DNA from: an uncultured Clostridia bacterium
GTDB lineage: Bacteria > Bacillota > Clostridia > Christensenellales > UBA1242
Reading direction: 5' to 3'
Assembly (NCBI GenBank): GCA_947062475.1
Contig: CAMSQA010000010.1
Location: forward strand, 1-43,910
Length of the DNA: 43,910 bases
Part shown: piece by piece, positions 33,379 to 42,521 of the stretch
Numbering within the stretch: the stretch's first letter is position 1
Layout of the letters: every line of letters begins with the position of its first letter
The notes under the pieces: model-generated
Database searches by the model: none
What the model saw: only the letters and a program-made list of their open reading frames with translations
Told to the model about the DNA's origin: nothing
Program-made: the position numbers and the translations under genes

Positions 33379-35528
33379 TGGAACTTACAGAAGTTTTAGC
33401 ACAGGAATTTGGATTGAAAGTTGAATATTCACAAAATATTATCAATCTTTTGGATGAAGGTTGCACAATACCATTCATTGCCAGATATAGAAAGGAAATG
33501 CATGGCACTTGTGATGATCAAACGCTTCGTGCTTTTGCTGATAGACTTAAATATTTGAGAAATTTAAATTATGAAAAAGCTAAGGTTGAAAAGGTCATTA
33601 CCGAGCAGGGCAAATGGACTGAAGAGCTTAAAACCATGCTTGACAATGCAAGGACACTCACTGAGGTTGAGGATATTTATCGTCCTTATAAGCCAAAGAG
33701 AAAAACAAGGGCAACTGTGGCAATTGCAAAAGGGCTTGAACCTCTTGCAGATATTTTGATTGCGCAGTCAAAGAGTTTTGAGATTGAAAAAGAAGCAGAG
33801 AAATTTTTGACAGAGGAAGTAGCAAGCGTCAAAGATGCTTTGCAAGGTGCGATGGATATCATTGCAGAACGTATTTCTGACGATGCCGAGCTTAGAAAAG
33901 AACTTCGCAAAATGATTGAAGAAAAGGGAATTATTGTATGTGAGCTTGTTGAAAATGAAAACAGCAGTGTTTATGAAACATATGCAAATTTCAAGCAAGA
34001 GGTAAAAAATCTTCCAAGTCACAGAATACTTGCAATAAATCGTGGTGAAAAAGAAAAATGTTTAAAGGTGAATATTGAGCTTAATGAAGAGCTTGCTATT
34101 GGTCTAATCAAAAAACATTTTAAGAAAAATAATGCTGACACAGATAAGCTTATTGAAGAGACTATTCAAGATAGCTATGATAGACTTTTGTTTCCATCCC
34201 TTGAAAGAGAATGCCGCAGTAATTTGACAGATAGGGCAAATGAGCAAGCTATAAAAATGTTTGAAGTCAACTTAAAACCTCTTCTTATGGAAGCTCCACT
34301 TAAAAATAATATTATTTTAGGTTTAGACCCTGCTTATAGAACAGGTTGCAAAATTGCTGTCATTGATAAAAACGGAAATGTGCTTGATACAACTGTGATT
34401 TATCCAACACCACCACAATCAAAGACAGAAGAGTCGATTGCAAAACTGAAAACTCTTATCGATAAATATAAAGTTGACATTGTTTCAATAGGAAATGGAA
34501 CAGCTTCAAAAGAAGCTGAAATATTTGTGGCAGAACTAATCAAGCATGTCTCTCGACCACTGAGTTATGCAGTTGTAAGTGAAGCTGGTGCTTCTGTTTA
34601 TTCAGCTTCAAAACTTGGTGCTGAGGAATTTCCTGATTATGATGTTTCTTTAAGAAGTGCAGTTTCAATTGCAAGAAGACTTCAAGACCCACTTGCGGAA
34701 TTGATTAAAATAGATGTAAAATCAATCGGTGTTGGTCAATATCAGCATGATATGCCACAAAACAGACTCTCAGAAGTATTGACAGGTGTTGTTGAAGACT
34801 GTGTAAATAGTGTAGGTGTTGATATTAATACTGCAAGCCCTTCACTTTTAAGTTATGTTTCAGGCCTTAATATGTCAATTGCAAAGAATATTGTTGCTTA
34901 TAGAGCAAAGGTTAAGGGAATAAAAAATCGTGAAGAACTGCTTTCTGTCCCAAAACTAGGGCCAAAAGCATATGAGCAGTGTGCAGGCTTCCTCCGTGTT
35001 GTAGGCGGCGAAGATATTTTGGATAATACTGCGGTGCATCCAGAAAGCTATGATGCAACAAGAAAACTTTTAAAACTGTTTGATATGAGTGAAGAAGATG
35101 TCAAAAATGGCAACATTGCAAACCTTCCAAAGCTTATCGAACTTAAAGGTGAAGAAAAGGTTGCAAAAGAATGCGAAATTGGTGTTCCAACACTTACCGA
35201 TATCACAAAAGAACTTCTAAAACCTGGTCGAGATATTCGTGAAAGTATGCCAAAGCCAGTGCTTAGAAGTGATGTAATTACTATGGAAGATCTCAAAGAA
35301 GGAATGGTATTTTCAGGTGTTGTAAGAAACGTAATTGATTTTGGTGCTTTTGTTGACATAGGTGTTCATCAAGATGGTCTTGTGCATATAAGCCAAATTT
35401 CAGATTCCTTCATCAAACATCCTTCTGAAGCATTAAAAGTTGGGCAAAGAGTTGACGTAAAAATTCTTTCTGTTGACCTTGCAAAGAAAAGAATTTCTCT
35501 CACAATGAAAGGAATCGATAAAGAATAA
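33378..35528 (+). CDS. tex: Tex family S1 RNA-binding protein
   Basis: Tex is a conserved nucleic-acid-binding protein linked to transcription and stress tolerance. The 716-residue protein is close to the usual length of 720-770. The N-terminal helix-turn-helix region has the typical TIPFIARYRKEMHG and LTEVEDIYRPYKPKRKTRAT motifs. The central YqgF-like domain has GLDPAYRTGCKIAVID. A helix-hairpin-helix region follows (NTASPSLLSYVSGL), and residues ~642-716 form an S1 domain (GMVFSGVVRNVIDFGAFVDIG). The ATG overlaps the upstream stop by one base. Its gene is co-transcribed with the degenerate amidohydrolase-like gene. Confidence 0.97.
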   Translation: MELTEVLAQEFGLKVEYSQNIINLLDEGCTIPFIARYRKEMHGTCDDQTLRAFADRLKYLRNLNYEKAKVEKVITEQGKWTEELKTMLDNARTLTEVEDIYRPYKPKRKTRATVAIAKGLEPLADILIAQSKSFEIEKEAEKFLTEEVASVKDALQGAMDIIAERISDDAELRKELRKMIEEKGIIVCELVENENSSVYETYANFKQEVKNLPSHRILAINRGEKEKCLKVNIELNEELAIGLIKKHFKKNNADTDKLIEETIQDSYDRLLFPSLERECRSNLTDRANEQAIKMFEVNLKPLLMEAPLKNNIILGLDPAYRTGCKIAVIDKNGNVLDTTVIYPTPPQSKTEESIAKLKTLIDKYKVDIVSIGNGTASKEAEIFVAELIKHVSRPLSYAVVSEAGASVYSASKLGAEEFPDYDVSLRSAVSIARRLQDPLAELIKIDVKSIGVGQYQHDMPQNRLSEVLTGVVEDCVNSVGVDINTASPSLLSYVSGLNMSIAKNIVAYRAKVKGIKNREELLSVPKLGPKAYEQCAGFLRVVGGEDILDNTAVHPESYDATRKLLKLFDMSEEDVKNGNIANLPKLIELKGEEKVAKECEIGVPTLTDITKELLKPGRDIRESMPKPVLRSDVITMEDLKEGMVFSGVVRNVIDFGAFVDIGVHQDGLVHISQISDSFIKHPSEALKVGQRVDVKILSVDLAKKRISLTMKGIDKE

Positions 35529-36056
35529 GTTTATTTATAGGTTTTATATCTCAACTATAGAAATTCTTAGATTCTCATAAAATAAGATTTTTGCATATTG
35601 ACCTGAATCATTAATTTTAATAATTAATATAGTTTTATCTAAGTAAGATTGATAAAATGATTTATAAAATTTAAATTGATACATCAGGTTGTGGAATATA
35701 TAAATTCTAAAGGTAAAACTGCGATAAATGTCAGAAAGGTTGAAAATCGTTATTAAATGAGTGAAGAAAGATTTGGCATGGCTCTAAATCTCTTAAAGTT
35801 TATATTCTTGATCTTGACTGTCAAAATTAATTGCATGATGAAAATATTCAAGAATTATAAACAATAAAAAAGGAATTTTTAAAATTCCTTTTTGTTTAAT
35901 TTGATGATTATTTTAAATTTTCTACTTTTTTGAAATTTAAAAATATTTTAGAAAATTTTTAAAATTAAATATAAATTTACGAAAAATAACAAAAATTTGG
36001 CTGTTTTTATTAAAAATTTACTCAAAAATGCTAAATTATTGTTTTAAGAGGTTAAA
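35529..36056 (+). other. 528-base spacer between tex and mcsA
   Basis: No convincing gene is seen. The left 340 bases lead to a terminator at 35867-35893. A 36-codon frame (ATG 35757, stop ending at 35867) runs into it but has no ribosome site. The right part is extremely AT-rich and contains no visible CtsR (GGTCAAA) or CIRCE operator upstream of mcsA. The stretch may hold the tex 3' end or a small RNA. Confidence 0.5.
35867..35893 (+). terminator. Terminator 340 bases after tex
   Basis: AAAAAGGAATT (35867-35877) pairs with AATTCCTTTTT (35883-35893) around a 5-base loop, followed by a T-rich stretch. It may end tex or a short transcript from the spacer. Confidence 0.65.
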
Positions 36057-36230
36057 ATGAATAAATGTCCTTATTGCAATACGACCTACAATGAAATACT
36101 ACAAACTGGTTTTGTTGGCTGCAGTCATTGTTATGAAGAGATTGAAGAACTTAAAATGGCTGTGCAAAAAATGTATAATGGAAAAACACATAAAGGAAAG
36201 CGGGTGACAAGAGAAGATGGAAGTTTATGA
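36057..36230 (+). CDS. mcsA: Miniature McsA zinc-finger protein
   Basis: The 57-residue product matches only the second zinc finger and following part of McsA, the activator of the arginine kinase McsB. It shows CPYC at residues 4-7, the pattern QTGFVGCSHCYEE with C22/C25 as the second knuckle, and NGKTHKGK in place of the usual HGxxxHxGK. Normal McsA (about 170-185 residues) has another zinc finger before this and a UVR motif after it; both are missing. AGAGG lies five bases before the ATG. It overlaps the mcsB start by 14 bases, so coupling is tight. The intact motifs and ribosome site suggest a functional short form, not a remnant. ctsR, usually upstream, is absent. Confidence 0.82.
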   Translation: MNKCPYCNTTYNEILQTGFVGCSHCYEEIEELKMAVQKMYNGKTHKGKRVTREDGSL

Positions 36231-37227
36231 CAACATCGCCATTTCATCTCGTATTCGACTTGCGAGAAATGTAGATGGTTTAAAATTTTATACAAAACTT
36301 CAAAGTGATATTGATGCAGAGTATATCACAGCTTCTGTAATGAATACCCTAGAAGAATTTGATAATTTTAATTTTTTCTCTTTAAAAGAATTGTCGCTAA
36401 ATGAGTGCAATGCTCTTTTTGAACAACATCTTATAAGCCATGAACTTATTGAAAACAAGGATATATCAGGTGTGGCAATAAGCGAAGATGAAAAAATTAT
36501 TGTCATGATAAATGAAGAAGATCACATAAGAGAGCAATGTATTGAAAGTGGATTTAATCTATATAAACCTTTCAGAAAATTGTCTGAAATAGATGATAAA
36601 ATATTGCAGTCTTTGCCGATTGCTTTTGATGAAAAATTGGGCTTTATCACAGCTTGTCCAACAAATTTAGGCACAGGAATGAGGGCTTCTGTCATGCTGT
36701 TTTTGCCAGCTTGTGAACTTCTTGGGAAAATAGATGAAATATATTCCCGAGCCAAAGAAAATGGTTTGACAATCAGGGGAATTTATGGCGAGGGGAGCAA
36801 GGCAGTTGGATATTTCTATCAGATTTCAAATCAAGGTTCACTTGGCATGGATGAAAATGAAATTATTGACAAAGTGAGCGATTTTATATATTCTCTATGC
36901 AATGAAGAAAAAGAAATGAGGCAGGCACTCATTGAAGAGGATTATGACAAATATAGGGATATGACTTTGAGGGCATATGGCACAATTACAAATTGTTATT
37001 GCCTTGAAGAAGATGAAATGATGGAGCTTCTTGCGTCAGTTAAACTTGGGCAGGTGCTTGGCTTTATTGATATAAAGTCTGATGACAAATTTCAAAAGTT
37101 GTTTTATGAAGGTGCAAGTGCAAATCTAACAGAAATTTTTGGATTATTTGACAAAAAAAAGGAAAACATTATAAGAGCGGAGTATATATCTAAAAAGGTA
37201 AAACTTTTGACGCAAAGGAGGCTGTAA
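36217..37227 (+). CDS. mcsB: Protein arginine kinase McsB
   Basis: McsB phosphorylates arginine residues on proteins, marking them for ClpCP, and in Bacillus also inactivates the repressor CtsR. The 336-residue protein has the guanidino-kinase fold: SSRIRLARN near the start, the catalytic loop CPTNLGTGMRAS (C147), and RGIYGEGSKAVGYFYQISNQ with the nucleotide-binding residues. The C-terminal RAEYISKKV matches the conserved R-A segment of McsB. It is slightly shorter than the usual 350-365. It overlaps mcsA and is followed by clpC after one base. Since ctsR is not here, its target may be substrates rather than the repressor. Confidence 0.95.
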   Translation: MEVYDNIAISSRIRLARNVDGLKFYTKLQSDIDAEYITASVMNTLEEFDNFNFFSLKELSLNECNALFEQHLISHELIENKDISGVAISEDEKIIVMINEEDHIREQCIESGFNLYKPFRKLSEIDDKILQSLPIAFDEKLGFITACPTNLGTGMRASVMLFLPACELLGKIDEIYSRAKENGLTIRGIYGEGSKAVGYFYQISNQGSLGMDENEIIDKVSDFIYSLCNEEKEMRQALIEEDYDKYRDMTLRAYGTITNCYCLEEDEMMELLASVKLGQVLGFIDIKSDDKFQKLFYEGASANLTEIFGLFDKKKENIIRAEYISKKVKLLTQRRL

Positions 37228-37228
37228 T

Positions 37229-39682
37229 ATGAATTATCAATCTTCATCATTTTCAGATAATATACAGAAAGTAATTAAGAATGCAAGTAAGTTTGCTTTA
37301 AGATTTGGTTCAAATCTTATAGGAAGCGAACATATTTTGTATGGACTTGTCAGTGTCAAGGATTGTTTAGCTTCAAGAATATTAAATGAAGAAGGTGTGA
37401 CCGAGAGTAATCTTTTTAGTTTTTTTGAAGAAAATGTAAGCATGGATGACATCTATGGAATAAGTGGAAGTGTCGAAATGACTCCTCGCACGAAAGATCT
37501 GTTTAGGGTGGCTCAGCAGATTGCTATATCGATGAGGCATGCTTTTTTGGGCACAGAACATCTTTTACTTGCACTTTTATCTTCGTCAGGAAGTGTGGCA
37601 TATCGTATCTTAATAAATCAATATGATATTGATATAGAAGAGATGAAGGCAAAAGTTATGTCTCATTTAAGTGTTTATTCAGGCGAGGAAGAGAAAAAAG
37701 AACAGGCTCAAAATAAACAACAAGGAAGTGCTTTGCCAGAAAAACTTTTGGAAATGGGCACAGATATCACATTGAAAGCGAAAGAACTTAAACTTGATCC
37801 TGTCATTGGCAGAGAGGAAGAAATTCAAAGAGTTGTTGAAATACTTTGTCGAAAGACAAAAAATAATCCAATCTTGATTGGCGAAGCAGGTGTTGGAAAG
37901 ACTGCGGTTGTGGAGGGGCTTGCTCAGGCAATTGTCGCAGGAGACGTTCCAGAAGTTTTGAAAGATAAAATAATTTATTCACTTGAAATTGGTGGGCTGA
38001 TGGCTGGAACAAAATATCGTGGTGCTATGGAAGAAAAATTGAAGGAAACAATTGAAACAATTATTGAAAGCAAAAATATCATTGTTTTTATTGATGAAAT
38101 TCACACTTTGGCACAGGCAGGTTCTGATAAAGGTGAAACATCTCCTGCCGACATGCTCAAACCTTATCTTGCAAGAGGAGAACTTCAAACAGTTGGAGCG
38201 ACAACAACTGATGAATATAGAAAATTTATTGAAAAAGATAAAGCGCTTGAAAGAAGATTTCAGCCAATACTTGTAAATCCACCATCGGTTGAACAAACAA
38301 TCCAAATTTTGAAGGGGCTTAAAGATAGTTATGAAGCTTTTCATAAAATTACAATCACCGATGATGCCATTGAAGCTGCTGCGATTTTGTCAGACCGTTA
38401 TATTACAGATAGAAGTTTACCAGATAAGGCGATTGATCTTATCGATGAGGCAAGCAGTAAAGCAAAGGTAAATTATACTGTCAAACCTCAAGAAGTGCGT
38501 GTGATAGAAGAAAAAATCAAATCTCTTTCTGCAAGTCGAGATGAAGCAAGTTTGCAAAGAAATTATGAAAAAGCAGCAAAACTTCAGTCCGAAATTATCA
38601 ACCTTGAAAATGACCTTAAAAAGAAAAGAGAAAAATTTACCGTAAACAAAGAAAAGTTGCCAAGCAATTCTATTGGTAGCAATGAAATTGCAGAAGTAGT
38701 TGCAAAATGGACTGGCATTCCTGTCACAAAAATTACTGAAAGTGAAAAGGAAAAACTTGTTCATCTTGAAGATATTCTTCACAAACGTGTTGTTGGTCAA
38801 AATGAAGCGGTTGAAGCGGTTGCAAAGGCAATAAGACGCTCTAGAGTGGGTCTGCAAGATAACAAACGCCCAATTGGTTCATTCCTTTTTATGGGGCAAA
38901 CAGGTGTTGGTAAAACAGAACTTTGCAAGGCGATTGCAGAGGCAATGTTTGATGATGAAAATAATATTGTCAGAATTGATATGAGTGAGTTTATGGAGGC
39001 ACATAGTGTTTCAAAACTTATCGGTTCTCCTCCTGGTTATGTTGGATATGAAGAGGGCGGTCAACTTACTGAAGCGATAAGACGCAGACCTTATTCGGTT
39101 GTGCTTTTTGATGAAATTGAAAAGGCACATCCAGACATCTTCAATGCTCTTCTTCAAATTCTTGACGATGGTCGATTGACAGACGGTCAGGGCAGAACAA
39201 TTTCATTTAAAAATACAATCATAATTATGACAAGCAATCTTGGTGCAAGAGAGGTGAAAGAACATAAAAAACAATTGGGCTTTGGTGCTCATAATGATGA
39301 AGAGGAAATTGATAGCAAGAGAATTTATATGGATGCACTTAAAAGCAAGTTTAAGCCAGAACTCATAAATCGAATTGATGTGATTTGCATCTTTGACCCA
39401 CTCAGCCATCAAGATCTTGTCAAAATTGCAAAAATTCTCATTAAAAATATTAATAAAAGACTCAAAGAAAAGAATTTGTCGATTAAGATGACTCAAGATG
39501 CACTTGAATTTATAGTAGAAAAAGGTTCTAATATCGAATATGGTGCAAGACCTTTAAAACGTTTTATTCAACAGGAAGTAGAAGATCAAATTGCAGAAAA
39601 AATATTGCTTGGTCTGCTTGAAAAAGAAGGCGAAATTGTCATTGATGTTGAAAATAATAAATTAACTTTCAATAATGCCTAA
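37229..39682 (+). CDS. clpC: ATP-dependent Clp protease ATPase subunit ClpC
   Basis: ClpC is the Hsp100 unfoldase that feeds proteins, including arginine-phosphorylated ones, into ClpP. The 817-residue protein has an N-domain with two Clp repeats (residues ~5-145), a first AAA+ domain with Walker A GEAGVGKT (218-225) and FIDEIHTL, a coiled middle domain with a UVR-like stretch ([18 protein letters not shown]), and a second AAA+ domain with GQTGVGKT (556-563) and LFDEIEKAH. The ClpP-binding loop region LGFGAHND lies after the second Walker B, as in ClpC (usually LGF). AAAGGAGG precedes the ATG. The gene is the third of the mcsA-mcsB-clpC unit. Confidence 0.97.
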   Translation: MNYQSSSFSDNIQKVIKNASKFALRFGSNLIGSEHILYGLVSVKDCLASRILNEEGVTESNLFSFFEENVSMDDIYGISGSVEMTPRTKDLFRVAQQIAISMRHAFLGTEHLLLALLSSSGSVAYRILINQYDIDIEEMKAKVMSHLSVYSGEEEKKEQAQNKQQGSALPEKLLEMGTDITLKAKELKLDPVIGREEEIQRVVEILCRKTKNNPILIGEAGVGKTAVVEGLAQAIVAGDVPEVLKDKIIYSLEIGGLMAGTKYRGAMEEKLKETIETIIESKNIIVFIDEIHTLAQAGSDKGETSPADMLKPYLARGELQTVGATTTDEYRKFIEKDKALERRFQPILVNPPSVEQTIQILKGLKDSYEAFHKITITDDAIEAAAILSDRYITDRSLPDKAIDLIDEASSKAKVNYTVKPQEVRVIEEKIKSLSASRDEASLQRNYEKAAKLQSEIINLENDLKKKREKFTVNKEKLPSNSIGSNEIAEVVAKWTGIPVTKITESEKEKLVHLEDILHKRVVGQNEAVEAVAKAIRRSRVGLQDNKRPIGSFLFMGQTGVGKTELCKAIAEAMFDDENNIVRIDMSEFMEAHSVSKLIGSPPGYVGYEEGGQLTEAIRRRPYSVVLFDEIEKAHPDIFNALLQILDDGRLTDGQGRTISFKNTIIIMTSNLGAREVKEHKKQLGFGAHNDEEEIDSKRIYMDALKSKFKPELINRIDVICIFDPLSHQDLVKIAKILIKNINKRLKEKNLSIKMTQDALEFIVEKGSNIEYGARPLKRFIQQEVEDQIAEKILLGLLEKEGEIVIDVENNKLTFNNA

Positions 39683-39740
39683 ATTTGTTTGGAAAAAATA
39701 TTGTTTTTTGATAATATATAACCATAGGGAGGGATATATT

Positions 39741-40274
39741 ATGAAAATAGAAATATTAGAAAGAGGTGGCTATCAAGTAAGCCAACATCTTGAAAGAATT
39801 TTGAATGAAAAACTTGCAAAACTTCAAAAATATTTTGATGATGTAAATATCAAAGTTGTTTGTTCAAAAACTGCTAAACAAGAAAAACTTGAAATCACTG
39901 TTACAAGTAAGGGATTGATGTATAGAAGTGAAGTGACTTCTGACAATATGTATAATAATATTGATATTGCATTGCCAAAACTTGAAAAACAAATTGTTAG
40001 AAACAGAGAAAAGAAAATGGCAATCAAGGCAAAAGGCTCAAAACAAGAAAACTTTCTGCCATTTGAATTTATTCAAGGAGAAGTTGAAGAACTACCTTCA
40101 ATTTACAAACAAAAGACTTTTGAGCTTGAACCTTTGCTTATAGATGATGCTAGATTTGCTATTGAGAGATTAGGACATGATTTCTATGTTTTCTTAAATG
40201 CTGAAACTGGAAAAATAAACATTATATATAAGAGAAAAGATGGCAAATTTGGCTTGATTGATCTCGTATACTAA
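39741..40274 (+). CDS. hpf: Long-form ribosome hibernation promoting factor
   Basis: Long HPF dimerises 70S ribosomes into inactive 100S particles under stress or in stationary phase. The 177-residue protein has the N-terminal beta-alpha fold (MKIEILERGGYQVSQHLERIL, then DVNIKVVCSKTAKQEKLEITV) and a separate C-terminal dimerisation domain from about residue 120 (FELEPLLIDDARFAIERLGHDFYVFLNAETGKINIIYKRKDG). I chose the ATG at 39741 because GGAGGG lies seven bases upstream; an in-frame ATG at 39675 overlaps clpC and has no ribosome site. A terminator follows at once. Stress-related position after clpC fits its role. Confidence 0.96.
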   Translation: MKIEILERGGYQVSQHLERILNEKLAKLQKYFDDVNIKVVCSKTAKQEKLEITVTSKGLMYRSEVTSDNMYNNIDIALPKLEKQIVRNREKKMAIKAKGSKQENFLPFEFIQGEVEELPSIYKQKTFELEPLLIDDARFAIERLGHDFYVFLNAETGKINIIYKRKDGKFGLIDLVY

Positions 40275-40283
40275 AAATAAAAA

Positions 40284-40312
40284 ATAGACAATGTTTTATT
40301 GTCTATTTTTTT
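40284..40312 (+). terminator. Intrinsic terminator of hpf
   Basis: ATAGACAAT (40284-40292) pairs with ATTGTCTAT (40298-40306) around a 5-base loop and is followed by a T run to 40312. It lies ten bases after the stop. Confidence 0.88.
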
Positions 40313-40350
40313 CTTAACTATAAAATTATATAATTCTTATAAAATATAAG

Positions 40351-40376
40351 AAAAGCACAAAATATTTTGTGCTTTT
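40351..40376 (-). terminator. Terminator of rpsT
   Basis: A perfect 26-base palindrome (AAAAGCACAAAAT and its complement) ends five bases before the rpsT stop at 40381. It is followed on the minus strand by a short T-rich tract, TTTTCTTATATTTT. Confidence 0.75.
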
Positions 40377-40380
40377 CAAA

Positions 40381-40647
40381 TTATTTATTTACATTTTCAA
40401 GTAATTTTGCATAATGAGCTTTCTTTCTGTTTGCACTGTTTTTGTGAATTACATTGTCACTTGCAGCTTTATCCAACAGAGAAACAACTTCGCTATATAA
40501 ATTTTGTGCATTTTCTACTTCTTTATTATTTACCGCCATCTTGAATTTTTTAGCGTATGTAGAAATTCTTGATTTAATAGCCTTATTTTGAGCTGTTTTT
40601 TTCTCAATGATCTTTACTCTCTTTTCAGCTGATTTAATATTAGGCAT
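40381..40647 (-). CDS. rpsT: 30S ribosomal protein S20
   Basis: S20 is a primary binding protein of the 16S rRNA 5' domain. The 88-residue basic protein shows MPNIKSAEKRVKI at the start, the helix NKAIKSRISTYAKKF and the C-terminal LLDKAASDNVIHKNSANRKKAHYAKLL, all typical. GGAG lies ten bases before the ATG. It is divergent from gpr. The rpsT-gpr neighbourhood is conserved in Bacillus and Clostridia, although the two genes usually face the same way or are separated by another gene. Confidence 0.97.
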   Translation of the reverse strand: MPNIKSAEKRVKIIEKKTAQNKAIKSRISTYAKKFKMAVNNKEVENAQNLYSEVVSLLDKAASDNVIHKNSANRKKAHYAKLLENVNK

Positions 40648-40750
40648 ACTCTCTTACTCCTTTATATTTTACTACATCAAAGTATAACATATAAAAAATA
40701 AGAAATCAAGTAAAATAAATATTTTTTTTAAAAATATACAAAATAATTGT

Positions 40751-41512
40751 ATGTTTGATTTAATTGACGAATGTGGAAAAGATTTAAAGAGCTTTGGTTA
40801 TGCTATCAAAAAACTTGATAGGTATGGCATTTCAACCGCTACATTGGAAGTGAAAAACAAAGAAGAGAGCAGTCAGCTTGGATTGGGCGAAGGAAATTAT
40901 TATATTTTCAACAGTCCTTTTATCCATCAATTAGGTGAAGAAAATGGTGAATACCTATCGAATATTATGGCAAAGAGGCTGAAAAGTATATTTAAAGATT
41001 TTAAAATCACAAAGACATCTAGAATACTCATAATTGGTCTTGGCAATCCTGATATTGCGGCTGATAGATTGGGGAAAGAGGTTTTTGACAATATTGAAGT
41101 CCAGCCACTTAAACACAAAAATAATATATTTAAGTTTTGCCCTAATATATTTTTTTCGACAGGAATAGATACTCTTCAAATGGTTGAAATGTTCTCTAGA
41201 GGACTTAAAATTCAACTTGTGATTATTATTGATTCTCTTACAACGCAAAATATTGCACGACTTGGCACTTCTTTTCAAATTACTACAAGTGGAATGACAC
41301 CTGGCAGCGGTGTCAATCGATATGGAAGCAGAATCTGCAAGGAAAGTGTTGGTGCTGAATGCATTTCGATTGGAGTGCCTTTTATGATTGCCTCTTCTAC
41401 CTTTATTAAAGATGACGAAGTTGATATCTTATTAGCACCTAAAGATATAAATGAAAATGTAACATTTGCAGGTGAAATCATTGCAAAAGCTATATGCGAG
41501 GTGATATATTGA
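40751..41512 (+). CDS. gpr: Germination protease GPR-like (short form)
   Basis: GPR degrades the small acid-soluble proteins that protect spore DNA, and is made as a zymogen in the forespore. The 253-residue protein matches the core of the family: GLGNPDIAADRLG (residues 96-108), FFSTGIDTLQMVE, LVIIIDSL (D161) and SGMTPGSGVNRYG, then GAECISIGVPF. D105 and D161 correspond to the two aspartates known to be essential in Bacillus GPR (D127 and D193). Typical GPR is 320-370 residues; here the first ~40 residues, including the conserved RTDLA region and the propeptide, are missing. The start ATG has no ribosome site, so a leaderless or spore-specific start is possible. It heads an operon with other sporulation genes and implies spore formation or its recent loss. 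Confidence 0.85.
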   Translation: MFDLIDECGKDLKSFGYAIKKLDRYGISTATLEVKNKEESSQLGLGEGNYYIFNSPFIHQLGEENGEYLSNIMAKRLKSIFKDFKITKTSRILIIGLGNPDIAADRLGKEVFDNIEVQPLKHKNNIFKFCPNIFFSTGIDTLQMVEMFSRGLKIQLVIIIDSLTTQNIARLGTSFQITTSGMTPGSGVNRYGSRICKESVGAECISIGVPFMIASSTFIKDDEVDILLAPKDINENVTFAGEIIAKAICEVIY

Positions 41513-42078
41513 ATTACTATTTATTAATACCATTTTTTTTGATTTTATTGCTGTTTATACCTGTCAGGGTTGAAGGTAGAATTTCTTTTAATATGCTTGA
41601 CAGGTCAGGAGCTTTTGGTGTTTTTGTTTATGGTATAAAAGTTGAATATGAACAATTTTGGATTGAAAATAAAAAGATTGTCACAAAAAAAGATAACGAA
41701 CTTGAAAGTCATATTTTAAATATTGAAAGTAAAGGTTTTTTATATTTAAAAACTCTTGCTTTGCAAGTTGCTGACAAATCTAGATTAAAAGAGTTTTTTG
41801 TATTTTATAATTTAGGAGTAAAAGATGCCTATCAATCTGCTATGATCGGAGGATATATCAATGTTTTTCTTTTGACATTTATGACTTCGTTAAAAAATAT
41901 AAAACCAACAGCATCTATGGGAGTTTATGACACGATTTCTTACAATGATAAAGTTTGTCAATTCGCGACAAGAATGTTGTTGACAATTTCTTTGCTGGAT
42001 GTTGTATATTCTTTGCTTCGTTCGGTTATTCTAACTAAGAAATTATCAAATAAAAAATCTTATAATGGAGGCGTATAA
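41509..42078 (+). CDS. DUF2953 membrane protein
   Basis: The protein has one N-terminal membrane helix (YYLLIPFFLILLLFI), then a beta-rich domain beginning PVRVEGRISFN, followed by a C-terminal region with IKPTASMGVYDTIS. This matches DUF2953, a family of unknown function found next to ytfJ in sporulating Firmicutes (YtfI in Bacillus). I chose the TTG at 41509, which overlaps the gpr stop (TTGA) and has GAGGTGAT at 41498-41505, giving 189 residues. The in-frame ATG at 41494 has no ribosome site and would give 194. It shares one base with the ytfJ start, so it is coupled to it. Confidence 0.78.
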   Translation: MNYYLLIPFFLILLLFIPVRVEGRISFNMLDRSGAFGVFVYGIKVEYEQFWIENKKIVTKKDNELESHILNIESKGFLYLKTLALQVADKSRLKEFFVFYNLGVKDAYQSAMIGGYINVFLLTFMTSLKNIKPTASMGVYDTISYNDKVCQFATRMLLTISLLDVVYSLLRSVILTKKLSNKKSYNGGV

Positions 42079-42521
42079 TGAAATATTATTCTTCAAGCGA
42101 CAATATTCAAAATCTAATCAATGTGGCAATGGATAAAATAAAGACAATAGTTGACAGTAGCACTGTTATTGGCGAAAAGGTAGAAACTTCTGATGGCACA
42201 ACTATTATTCCAATATCTCGAGTTTCAGTGGGGTATGTTGTAGGTGGTGGCGAATATGCCGATCTTTCTTCACGACGAGTAGCAAATCATTTTCCTATGG
42301 CAGGTGGTTCGAGTGGCGGAATGAGTCTATCTCCTGTTGGTTTTTTGACTATTTATAATGGTGAAGTTAAATTTATCAATGTTGAAAATAAATCTTTGTA
42401 TCAAACAATACTAAATCTTTTCAACACTCTTCTTGCAAAAATTGATGAAAGTAACATGAATAATCAAAATGTCAATAACAGTTCAAGCTATCAGCCATAT
42501 GAGGAGGATGAAAATGAATAG
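42078..42521 (+). CDS. ytfJ: YtfJ/GerW family sporulation protein
   Basis: YtfJ (GerW) is a forespore protein needed for normal spore germination in Bacillus, with no known enzymatic activity. The 147-residue protein shows TVIGEKVETSDGTTIIPISRVSVGYVVGGGEY, then a glycine-rich SGGMSLSPVGFLTIY block, all diagnostic of the family. The C-terminal ~30 residues are N/S/E-rich and variable. GGAGG lies close before the ATG, and the start overlaps the DUF2953 stop by one base. Its end overlaps dacF by eight bases. The usual family length is 130-155. Confidence 0.95.
   Translation: MKYYSSSDNIQNLINVAMDKIKTIVDSSTVIGEKVETSDGTTIIPISRVSVGYVVGGGEYADLSSRRVANHFPMAGGSSGGMSLSPVGFLTIYNGEVKFINVENKSLYQTILNLFNTLLAKIDESNMNNQNVNNSSSYQPYEEDENE

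Noticed and set aside
35757..35867. 36-codon gene in the tex-mcsA spacer
   Set aside because: No ribosome site and no recognisable product; kept only as part of the spacer finding.
35894..36056. CtsR or CIRCE operator before mcsA
   Set aside because: No GGTCAAA tandem and no TTAGCACTC inverted repeat is present.
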